A stretch of 64,000 nt of DNA, from positions 1,742,595 to 1,806,594 of the forward strand of contig NC_081541.1 in assembly GCF_901000735.1 (NCBI RefSeq), in the 5' to 3' direction. The notes beneath the pieces were generated by a model. The model had not been told where the DNA came from. It saw nothing but the letters and a program-made list of their open reading frames with translations, and did no database searches. Positions 11,311-21,706 of the stretch are shown here, piece by piece (positions within the stretch are counted from its first letter, which is position 1; each line of letters opens with the position of its first letter). The DNA is from Corylus avellana. Lineage: Eukaryota; Streptophyta; Magnoliopsida; Fagales; Betulaceae. The position numbers and the translations under genes were made by a program.

Positions 11311-12401
11311 ATTAGAATCAAAATGATACCTATAAGATTAGAAATAGAGTCATGGATGGCTAGAGACCATCTCCCTGACAATATGAAAGAGCAGATCATC
11401 AACTACATACAACACAGACTGGAACAAATGAAAGATTTTGATATAGAGAAACCGATCCTTCAACTTTCCAAAGTTCTTATAACAGAGATTAAGCGCCATA
11501 TTTGTTTACCCCTACTTAAAAAAGTGAGTATTTTTTGTTTCCTTTTAATTAAGCAAAGTATATAGTCGTTCAATTGAAAGCTATAATCATTTTTCTTAAT
11601 TTGGAAGAAATTTAAACAAAAAAAAAATGGAAATATGTAAACTAGTATAAAAACGGATAGACACTATGATTTTATTCTAAATGAATTGAATTGATATTTA
11701 AGGTGTAAACTTGATTGCTATTGAAGACCGTTGACATGCATGCATTCTTTTCTTTGATAAAAGTGGCTTGGCCAATGCAAGTTGTTTTAGTGCTTGACAG
11801 TTGAATATCCATACACCCTCGATCGTATAATCATTTCTATAATATTGGACTTGCATGTTCTCGATTGTTTGCAAGCTAGGTGGTTCCAAATCTTGCAATT
11901 CAAGGTGATCAAAATCTGTTGGAACGGATCTGCGAATCTCTCAAGCCAAAGTACTATAATGAGGACATCTACATTCTCCAGGTGGGAGAACCACTTATGA
12001 TGCTCTTCATCACGCAAGGCAGTGTATGTTGCTTCAAAACCAGTAATGGCGAGAATAGTATGGGAACGGACTCAGATGCTCAATATATTGAAAAAGGTGA
12101 GATCTGGGGAGAAGAACTTCTAGAGTGGGGGTTCAACCGCTCCTCTGCACACAAAAAATCGGTCCCAATCTCCACAAAAATTGTCAAAACCACTTCAAAA
12201 GTTGAAGCCTTCGCTCTAACGGCCAATGACTTGAAAATTTTACTTCCCATGCATACTCGAGCAGCAGAAGCTACAAAAGTGTTTGTAAAAGGAGTTTTTC
12301 GGCCGCACCGTAAGGAAAATAAGAATGAAAATTCTCCCAAAATGTCTGATCAGCGCGATACTAGCAGTCTTTTGGAAGATGATGCTCCCAAAAGTTGTTG
12401 A

Positions 12402-14657
12402 AAGCAGTTGTTTGTGTTAGTTAATTAAGTTGTATATATATACTCGATCCACTGGTTTGGTTTGTCCGTGCATGATAGAGTTTATTTGCTAGTTGTTTGA
12501 ATTCTCTTAATGGTGAAGGTAGAATTAGGATATAAACAAACAGAGATTGTTATTTGCTGAATGTACGTCTTTAGTTTTTCAATGTTGCGACTTTCAACAT
12601 CGATCTTGATCATGTTTTTGTTTTTCTAGTCATCTTAATCTCTACCTCCTTTTCCCCATGTTTTTTATTTACACAATAAATCAAGCTAGCTAGTTTCATT
12701 TTTGATGTCTCTAATTTATTACTTCTTCATATTAAATTCCCTTTCATAATCTTTAATTGTTTAGGGTTTAAGTTTTAGGCATTGACTGTCATATAAATGG
12801 CATAGCGAAAGACTAAGTAACAACAATCAGAATTGTCTTCGTCTTCTAACCAAAATATAAAGCAAACCCACATGTTAAAAAAAGATAAAATTTCGCAAAG
12901 TATTTGATAATAATTCAAATGAGTCTCTATGTTTTAAATTAAAAACTAACATATATATAGAAGATAAATACCTATAGAAAAAGTAAACTTATTCCTAATA
13001 AGGAAAGTAAATAATTAAAGTAAATCTAATCCGATTAAAGAAATGAAATAAAGCAATAATTAAATCAAATATTTTACAAATCAAATCAAATCAAATCGTA
13101 ATAATCTAAAATTAAAAATTAAATATAATTGACAATGCTCGAATTGTGACAAATCTTTCTATTTGTACTTCTATTTTATGAGAACGGGTAAACTTCTAAT
13201 ACGTGGTCCAATATTATTTTTGACATTTATCCTATATATTTTCATTTTCACAAAAAATATGAGTAAATATTGTCCAACATCATATAATAATATTGGATAT
13301 TGGAATTTTCTCATTATTCTTCTTAGGTGTATTTAAACGAGAAACGTACGAAGGTTCCAACAAGAAGATTGCTGAGAAACTTTTACATTGTTTTGCAATC
13401 ATCTCAAGCCAGTTCACCACACAGGGCACAACGACTATATATATGTTTTTCATATGTTGTTTTCTGTATTTTGGAACTTCAAGGATGGCCTCAATTAATG
13501 AATAGAACCAAACCTGCGGTAGAGCTGCCTTCTTAGGTCTACAAATGAGATCGGACCGATCACGTAATTCAGATGGCCTCAACAACAGGTTCTTTTTTTT
13601 TCTTAAGCACCGTAAATGGGTACAAAAAACCATTCAAAGAGCAAACAAGAAATTAAATACGCAAAAAAAATTAAAAAAAATTAAAAAAAAAAAAAAACGA
13701 TTTTGATGCTGCAACAGAGGAATATTATTTAGTTTGGCTACAATGCATGAATCAATGGTGAATAGAGAGTTATTTACCTTTATATTTTATATATCTTCTT
13801 GTTTTAATAAAATTTTCAACTTACAAAAAAAAAAAAAAAAAAAAAAAAGACTGAGGAGAGTGATTGGCTTGTCATGTGCATGCAACCTCAATTATCAAGT
13901 TTTTGACCAACGTGCAAGTTTTACGGTTGATGTTTTTTTTTTTTGGCTTTGACTTTTCCTACTTTTTACGATTTAGGAGGATTGAATCTCCTAGAATTCT
14001 TTTAAGATTTAAGTTTCTTAAATTTTGAATCCTAACTATTCATTGTATCTTGACGCTAAAAGTAAAAGGCTTTTCAGTTTTCACCTTTAAATTTCAAAAT
14101 AATAATAATTAAAAAATCAAAATGTATTTTGACTTTAAAGCTAAAAACAAAAAAGCCTTTTTGTTTTGAACCTTAAGATACATTAATAGATGGACAAGAT
14201 TTAAAATTTGAAAAACTCAAATTTTAAAAGAATTTTAAGGAATCCTGATCCGGTAGAGTACTCTTAAATCTTAATAGAGAGGGTGAGGTTTGTTAAATAC
14301 ACTAACGGAGCTAATTAAAGAGGTTGGTGACAAAAATAAAATAAAATAAAATTCCTTAAAAGTTAGGTATTTTTTTTCTTTAATTTGGCTCTTAAATTGT
14401 TTTTTTAATACAGTTTAAACTTCCTAAAATTAAACTCTTAGTTTAATTCGTAGATACCTAGTTAAATTGTAAGACAATACTTAATAGTAAAAGGACCTGG
14501 TGTGGCCATAGCCAAAAATTCTTAAAAAATAGTTTTTAGCCTTTATAAAATATTAACCATTAACTACTTTCAAAGCATAAAGTGAACGTAGCTTAAGAAA
14601 ATTTCATTTTAAATTCTTGAATTATCATGCGATTTGATATATTTTTTCGAACTTTGA
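12402..14657. other. 3' flank of CNGC copy 1, no gene seen
   Basis: Non-coding and AT-rich. Parts of 12402-13950 match the flank of copy 3 (53004-54080), including a segment around 13330-13580 with a conserved GAACCAAACCTGCGG, so it duplicated with the gene. Poly-A tracts lie at 13660-13700 and 13825-13850. The last part (about 14583-14657) resembles one end of the foldback MITE at 44923-45417. Confidence 0.6.
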
Positions 14658-15907
14658 AGAAAATGATTCTCTCCAGTTGTATTAAACTAGAGAGGTCTCC
14701 GGTTAATAATCAAGATGTCCCTAGGAAAATCCTAAAGCCATCATGCTAACACGTCTCATTATTAAAAAAATAATAAAATATTATTTACGGTTTTAAAAAT
14801 AAATATGATATAATATAATATAATATTATTCACCACAAACCCTTCTCTCCGTCATCACCAACCTCCTCTCCGTCCTCCTCCTCTCCTCCCTCACCGCCAA
14901 ATCCTTCACCGGACTTTGGCAAACCATCCACTCCAAGCTCAACTCCCTCTCCTCCTCCGCCCACGGCCCCACTGGTCCGAGAACCCTCTCATCCACTCCC
15001 TCCTCCCCCATTGGTATTCCGATTATAGCTTATGGGTTGGCTAATTTGGGGTTTCGGTTAGTGCTAGCCGAAAGAGATTGAGAAGTATCTTGGGTTGTGA
15101 TTCTTGGTGGAGATGATGCTTGGGTTGAATTGATGTTTTAATTGCTGGATGAGAGGTTTGCCATGATCGGATTGCTTGAGTTTTGAGTGGATTTTAGGTG
15201 TTTCTCCAAAGCTACAATCTTACAGGAAACTATTGCAGGTTTTGAATGGGGGGTGGGGTGAAGCGCCAATGGTTGGGTCTGTTTGGGTATCACTGGAATT
15301 GAATGTACCAACGGGGGAATGGGTATCACCAGAATAGGCTGTACCCACAACTCCGGACTCAGATGCTGCCATCTTCTTCTTGGCTGGATCTGGCATGCGG
15401 AGAAGAGAGTTCTGGGCAAGACTATTGCAAAGAAGAATTGGTAGCACCGGAGGCACCCGAACTGTACCCACAAATCCCAAATCAGACCTTTTCACCTCTT
15501 TCTCGGTTGGGTCTGGAACACGGGGGTGATATTAAACTGCCAACAAGTTCTGGGAAGGACCCCTGACAAGTTCCTTGAAATTTTCTGATCTTGATGAGTA
15601 CTGCGAAGAAACTTCGGTAAAGTCTGGCCTCCCACCGATACAAACATCTCCTTCTCGGGGAGGATTGGGTCATGGTGAGAAGGACCACCGGGTCATGGGA
15701 GTGTCTTCGGCCACTCCAGACCACCGGTGGCCATTGGGGTGGTCGGCCATCCAAAAGTCATATAAAAAATAATAATAAAAAATATTATTATTTTATTTTT
15801 ATTTTTATTTATTTTAAAAATATTAAATAATTTTTTATTAATTTTTTAAAAATGGGACACGTGGTATTTGAATGACCCTAAATTTCTACTAGGGTAATCA
15901 TCGCCAT
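14658..15907. mobile_element. MULE-like long-TIR element, right end lost in an N gap
   Basis: The left end (14658-14820) aligns with the left terminal repeat of the element at 32366-33253: CTCTCCAG near the tip, an AGGAAAATCCTA-like block, ACACG, then AATAATAAAATATTATTT. A degenerate inverted match lies at 15780-15907 (CACGTG near 15850, then CCCTAAATTT). The interior (14830-15760) is GC-richer than its flanks, with CTCC-rich and GGCCACC-rich parts, and gives no recognisable protein. It could be captured host DNA, but I cannot identify a source. No target duplication can be read because the right edge is in the gap. Confidence 0.45.
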
Positions 15908-16104
15908 NNNNNNNNNNNNNNNNNNNNNNNNNNNNNNNNNNNNNNNNNNNNNNNNNNNNNNNNNNNNNNNNNNNNNNNNNNNNNNNNNNNNNNNNNNNNN
16001 NNNNNNNNNNNNNNNNNNNNNNNNNNNNNNNNNNNNNNNNNNNNNNNNNNNNNNNNNNNNNNNNNNNNNNNNNNNNNNNNNNNNNNNNNNNNNNNNNNNN
16101 NNNN
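15908..16104. other. Assembly gap (197 N)
   Basis: The gap sits exactly at the outer left edge of the giant palindrome. Its length is not the standard 100, so it may be a sized gap. Confidence 0.98.
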
Positions 16105-16351
16105 CTTCCCCACCGTGCGACGACCAGCTCTACCACGCCGGAGATCCTCACCGACCCAGCCTTCTCGCGCCACCTCAAGTGCTTCAACGTCAGCGAGGAC
16201 TGCCCGGTCTTCGAAGGCCTCTTCAGCTTCTGCCACGCCTCCGCCAGAGGCTCCATTGGCACTGCCGTTAAGCTCAACCGCACCGAAGTCGACATCGCCC
16301 TCTATTGGGCCAAGCGGCCTCCACCACGCCAAGAAGGCCAAGGCCTCCTGA
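16105..16351 (+). pseudogene. Class I (RPD3/HDA6-like) histone deacetylase gene fragment, left palindrome arm
   Basis: One frame reads EILTDPAFSRHLKCFNV, EDCPVFEGLFSFC, GSIGTAVKLNR and DIALYWA. These are conserved blocks of the N-terminal part of plant class I histone deacetylases. A one-base shift then moves to the frame SGLHHAKKAKAS and a TGA. In intact enzymes the LHHAKK block leads into the catalytic His-Asp region, which is absent here. So this is a short fragment with a frameshift, a truncation and no catalytic centre. It is GC-rich (about 60%) against AT-rich surroundings, which suggests captured coding DNA. The reading direction is toward the palindrome centre. The match is from memory of the family; which deacetylase it derives from is uncertain. 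Confidence 0.75.
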
Positions 16352-18052
16352 GACCGTTGGGCTCTCTAAGCCTTTCACAAGGTTGAAAAATCAAGGCAAG
16401 TAAGCAAGCTATTTCATTTCCACATCTTTCACTTTTTGCTTTGTCTATTACGTTTCAATTTCGTTCTCAAATTTTTCATTGCTCATTCTCTGTTTCAAAT
16501 GGGTTGTTGGTATTTTCTTTGTGAAAAGGAAGCTTCGTTTCTGAGAAAGACCGAGTGAGAGATAATGATGAAATATATGTCCTGGAGTTTTCTAGTGCTT
16601 AGCTCTTCTTATCCTTTCACCTCTTCCAGAAATCTCCTCTTTATCAATGTCTCTCTCAGGTTCTCTCTCGCTTTAGATTTGACTAATTGGTTAGCTTCTA
16701 GTGCTTGTTTTACTTAGTGACTTATGGAGCTTTGTTCGAAATAGATTTGCTGATTAGATGGTTAAGAAATTGTAAATTTCAATATATTTTCATTGGTTGG
16801 GTGCTGGAATTTATATTGTTGGACATACATTGAATAAGGTACAGACCCGAGAAATATAATTTTGTTAGAAAATTAAGCTTTTTTTTGTTTTTTTTGTTTT
16901 TTGGGGATCATTGTAATTGGTCTCAATGTTATTTGCGTATGATGATAAGGTCTATAGCAAAATCTACTTCATCACTCAGATGATTACTTTTATGATGCCT
17001 CTGAATATATGAAGGAAAAAAGACAAAAAAGAGCCCACCAATACTAATTCTATGTGAACACCTTTGTTTTGTTTATGTGGGTCAATTCTATGTGAATACC
17101 TTCCAAAAAGCACATTCTCGTATACAACTCATTAAGAAGGCAAAAAGCCATTTGGTGGTCATTAGAAAAGTATATGAATAGCTATTGATTCATTTGGAGC
17201 ACCTATAAACTCTCTCAAGTTCCCATTCTAAGATATCGTTGTCTATTCTAGTGGAGTTGTGTTATTGTCAAATGTTTTGTTTTTGGAGTGTCCCTGCCAT
17301 GGACCTAAGACCTTAAGCTCTCCTTAAACTTGTTTGCAAAGTTGAATTTGTACGGATATGATGAACCATCAATGTAAAATGGATAATGAACTTGTGCTGA
17401 TTCAAAAGTGGCCTGCAACATGTTATAATTGAGGCTAGAGCTTAATTTTGAAATCCCCAACTCTTTTTTTTTTCCTTTCTTTCTTTTTGGTCTCTTTTTA
17501 ACCTTTCCCTTGCTGTTGATTCGTAGCTTCTTATGCATACTCGTTGCTTATGGTTTTTCAACTTGTGTAAGCTATTAATTGATTTTTTGTCCATTAATAC
17601 AAAAATAAGTGAATGCAGCAACATTGGGGGTGAACATCTTCCAATTTTCTGCCCTTGAGCAATATATTTTTCATGGGAGAGACTGGTAGAATTGATAGTG
17701 CAATCACATTTTTAATTTATCATAACCTCAAGCATCTTGCCCATGGATGATTGCTTTGTAAATAAATGTCGAATGTTTGTGCCTAATGGATGGTTAAAAG
17801 TATTTGATCATTATTTATCCTCTAGGGGTGGGTGTTTTGTGCCACCATGTAGAGTAGAACATGCACAATTGCTGTATTGATTGTTGTTGGATGTTTGACA
17901 GTGGAATATATTAATGTTGAATACTTCAAATCACTTTTTTATACTGGAATCTGAAATTCCTAGATTAGTTCTCATTTTTCCTTTATGTTGAACCAACACA
18001 AGGAGCATCGGTGCCTTAAACTTCTACTTTCCTTCCATATATTTATTTAGGT

Positions 18053-18188
18053 ATTGGAGCTGGAGAATGTGGCTGGAACTGATGAGCCCAATGTAATTGA
18101 TCAGACTCCACCCAAGCCATGGAACTTAAAGTTTGAGGATGAAAGAAAGCAAATTTTCATGTTATGGATAGATACGAAAATGTTCTAA
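18053..18188 (+). other. Unassigned exon-like open segment in the left palindrome arm
   Basis: After a TTTAG acceptor-like site the frame reads VLELENVAGTDEP, then DQTPPKPWNLKFEDERK, and ends at TAA. Codon use and composition look protein-like, but I do not recognise the family. The right arm lacks a clear counterpart. It may be another captured exon or chance. Confidence 0.3.
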
Positions 18189-21100
18189 TGGGCTGGGTAG
18201 ATACGAAAACGAATGTATCATTTATATATATATATATATATATAATGTTTTGTGTGTGTTTAGTTGTTGATTGCTTGTGTTCATGTTTGAAAGTTTAGCA
18301 AGAGAGTGTAGCATGAAGAGTAGGTTTGCGAACTTATCGGTGGTATCCTAATACATATATGCTGCTTAAGGTTATAGCTTAGGCTTCATTTAGATGGAAT
18401 CAGGGAAAGGAGATTCGTTTGTGGTGTTGAATAAGGCCAATGTAATCAAGATATGAGTTTGTACCATATAGAGTTCTTAAGGCCAGTCAGAACTTAAGAG
18501 CTGTTTTGACTGAGGGGTTACTCAAGTAATGAGTGCTTTTATCAAAAGTAGAAGATGGTTTAGCCTAAGTTTGTGTCTCAAAAGTGCATGCTAGGGTTAA
18601 TCAATAAATTTTCTGGCATTTTGTTTTAAGAAGCAAAATTCTGCATTTCTTTTCTATTGGATGAGGAGTGCTTCTAATTGGATAGTAAATGATATTATTA
18701 TATGGAATTTGATGTTGAAATATGATGTTCATATGATTGCTAAGATTTTCTGCTAAGCTTTACTTTGTTAACCTAATTGATGATTGGTATTTGATCTAAA
18801 TGTATGGATCAAATACCAATCATCAAATAGGTTAACAAAGTAAAGCTTAGCATAAAATCTTAGCAACCATATGAACAACATATTTCAACATCAAAATCGA
18901 TATAATAATATCATTTACTATCCAACTACAAGCACACCTCAGCCAATATAGAAGAAATGTAGAATTTTGCTTCTTAAAAGAAAATGCCAGAAAATTTATT
19001 GATAAATCCTAGCATGCACTTTTGAGACACAAAATTAGAGGCTAAATTATCTTCTACTCTTGATAAAAGCACTCATTACTCGAGTAACCCCTCAGTCAAA
19101 AAAGCTCTAAAGAAGTTTTGACTGGCCTTAAGAACTCTATATGGTACAAATTCATATCTTGATTACATTGGCCTTATTCAACACCACAAACAAATATCCT
19201 TTCCCTGATTCCATCTAAATGAAGCCTGAGCTATAACCTTAAGTAGCATATATGTATTAGGATACCACCAATAAGTTCGCAAATTTTCAAACATGAACAC
19301 AAGCAATCAACAACAACTGAGCACACACAAAACATTATAAATATACACATATATAAATGATACATGAGTTTTCGTATCCACCCTGCCTATTGGAACATTT
19401 TAGGAAATCACAAGAAAGAAGAAAAAAAATTCTGAGAACTTGATAGCGCTCTCCATGTCATGTGACAGATATCAAGCACGTACAAGAACATTTTAGGAAA
19501 TCAAAAGGAAGAAGAAAAAAATTATGAGAACCTGATAGTGCTCTCTATGTCCTGCTTGGATGATGTCTCTTACACCAACTTTAAACTCATTGCATTTTAA
19601 GCAACTATCATTCATGAGAGACAATTAGACAGTGAGCACATATCTAATGCACAAATAAATAATAACAAGAAACTAGCAGTTGAAACCAAACTGGGGAAAT
19701 AAAGAAGTGACCGGCATACACTCTCACTCGTCAAGCTCTTTCTCTTGTTGTTTCCTAAGCTACTAAACCCTCCTCAAAATTGAAATGTTTAGTTGAGATC
19801 TTTTCCCACTTTTACTTAATAAAAAATACAAAGGCACTAATGAAAAATGCAAAGCATGAGAAAGAGTACATAGGCACTCATGAATCTCAACTGTAAGCTG
19901 AAAATAGGGCATAGTACTAGCAAAGATTACAACACAGAATCTAAATGGTAACACTAAATATATTATTATGACCATAGTTTGTTCAAAAAATTATGTGGTG
20001 TGGGAAATTTCAACTATTATGCACTGGAAATGGGTTAGGATCATACATAATGTGTGGAAATTTTACTAATTCCCTTAAAATCTATAAGTTTTTTACAAGA
20101 AATGCTGGAAATTCCAACTATGTATGATTCTTTGGTGACATTCTAATAAGGTATCAAATATTATACGCCAAAAAAAACTAAATGCAAAGTATGACCTCGC
20201 AAAAAAATGATACATAAAGTTTGCATGCCAAAACCATAGACAAGCCCAACTTGCAGAGGAAACTCAATCCTTGTTGGCCTTACTAACTACCAACACTGAA
20301 GCAGTTACAACCACGATGAGGCCCTATGCAAAAATTATAATTCTGATCTAAAGAGATACTACCATAAAGGTTCTTTATACAGTTCAAAAAAGAAATGGGC
20401 TAAAGTCATCAAAGGAAAGATCAGACACACAAGTTATGTAACGTTTTACATGTACGTTAAATGAATTAATGTGCTCCCTCATGTCCTTTCTTCTTGAAAC
20501 TTTGCCTGCCAACTATGCCAGGATCATGTTTAATTATTGAGCCAAATCTTGCAATAACCCTTTACACTACAAGATTCTCAAACATAACGACTTGAATCTA
20601 AAACTAACTATTAAGCTACAAGACCACTAAAAATTAGAAGTAAGAAAGCAAGATTTTAGTACTGAAATAAAATTTTCCAACATCATAAAAGTTATCTCCT
20701 GAGTGATTAATTAGAAATTACTATAGACCTTCTCATCCTATGCAGAAAAAATAACACAGACCAATTACAATGGTCCAAATAGAAACACACAAAAAAAAAA
20801 AAAAAATTCTAGCAAAATGATAATTTCTCATATTTGTACCTTATTCAATGTATGCCCAGTAGTCTGAATTCCAGCACCCTACCAATGAAAATACATTAAA
20901 ATTTACAATTTGTAACCATCTGATCATATCATCGCATTGGTCAAAAGGAAATAAAACACTGAGATAAACCCACTTCTTTTCTTCTTCAGCAAATCTTTTT
21001 CCAACAAAGCTCCATAAGTCACTAAGTAAAACAAGCACTAGAAGCTAACCAATCAGTCAAATCTAATGCGAGAGAGAGATAAAGAGAGAGTACCTGAAAG

Positions 21101-21385
21101 AGACATTGATGAATAGGAGATTTCTGGAAGGGCAAAGGATAAGAAGAACTAAGCAATAGAAAACTCCAGGACAAATATTTCACCATTATCTCTATTTATA
21201 AAATAAACGAAATACCAACAACCCATTTGAAATAGAGAATAACCCATGAAAAATTTGAGAACGAAATTGAAACATAATAGACAAAGCAGAAAGTGAAAGA
21301 TGTGGAAATAAAATCAAAATGAAATGGCTTTCTAACTTTGCCTTTGTTTTTCAACCTTGTAAAAGTCTCAGAGAGCCCGAGGGTC

Positions 21386-21606
21386 TCAAGAGGCCTTGGC
21401 CTTCTTTGCGTGGTGGAGGCCACCTGGCGCAATTGAAGGCGATATAGGAGTCTGCGCTGTTGACCTTAACGGTTGTGCCAATGGGCCGGGTCGGTGAGGG
21501 TCCCAGGGGTGGTAGAGCTGGTCATCGCACGGTGGGGAGTGGTTTTGGGCTCGTCGGCGGCAGTGACGGTGGGGAGAGGAGAAGACTCACGGTGCGGGTG
21601 GGGGGG
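21386..21606 (-). pseudogene. Histone deacetylase fragment, right palindrome arm
   Basis: The minus strand repeats the left fragment: the CCCCACCGTGCGATGACC block, then a Pro-rich start, and a GGCCTCCACCACGCAAAGAAGG segment ending at the same TGA. Compared with the left arm it lacks roughly 100 bp in the middle (the CFNV...DCPVF blocks) and has more substitutions. The right arm extends about 70 bp further outward than the left before the gap. Like its partner, it reads toward the palindrome centre. Confidence 0.7.
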
Positions 21607-21706
21607 NNNNNNNNNNNNNNNNNNNNNNNNNNNNNNNNNNNNNNNNNNNNNNNNNNNNNNNNNNNNNNNNNNNNNNNNNNNNNNNNNNNNNNNNNNNNNN
21701 NNNNNN
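21607..21706. other. Assembly gap (100 N)
   Basis: The gap lies at the outer right edge of the palindrome. The sequence after it matches the upstream DNA of copy 3 in reverse. Confidence 0.98.

Larger units (their letters stand above)
829..12401 (+). pseudogene. CNGC copy 1: cyclic nucleotide-gated channel-like gene, N-terminus frameshifted, intron 5 carries a copia element
   Basis: Exons by homology to copies 3 and 4: exon 2 829-1190, exon 3 1692-1910, exon 4 2798-3081, exon 5 3776-3887, exon 6 11176-11523, exon 7 11880-12401. Introns have GT/AG ends. Exon 2 encodes S1-S3, exon 3 S4-S5, exons 4-5 the Cys-rich turret, the pore with GQNL filter and S6, exon 6 the C-linker, and exon 7 the cyclic-nucleotide-binding domain with GEELLEW and a short tail ending in KSC. 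Exons 3-7 are open. Exon 2 has lost 10 nt near 866-875 compared with copy 2, and its acceptor has shifted by one base, so the normal start reads into a TAA. Intron 5 holds a 6.2 kb retrotransposon. Exon 6 is longer than in other copies because of a Lys/Glu/Ala repeat. I infer a pseudogene; a shortened product from an internal start cannot be excluded. Confidence 0.75.
16105..21606. repeat. Giant imperfect palindrome (inverted repeat), about 5.5 kb
   Basis: The arms are about 16105-18796 and 18807-21606, around a 10-bp spacer (18797-18806). At the centre the match is perfect for TTGATC/GATCAA and continues through TAACCTA, AAGCTTTACTTTG and beyond. Other matched blocks: 18450-18560 with 19070-19160, 16840-17000 with 20700-20860, 16560-16760 with 21000-21180, and the histone deacetylase fragments at both outer ends. 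The arms differ by substitutions and indels; 17000-18190 against 19400-20640 is the weakest part. Both outer edges fall in N gaps, so the true length is unknown. No transposase or terminal repeats are visible. Confidence 0.85.

Noticed and set aside
14826..15011. Minus-strand frame in the CTCC-rich region as a gene
   Set aside because: It arises from low-complexity GC-rich sequence; no motif, no splice signals, and other frames are open too.
15220..15495. Minus-strand frame in the MULE-like interior as a protein gene
   Set aside because: Several overlapping frames are open, and none shows a recognisable domain or a supported start. It may be captured DNA but cannot be assigned.
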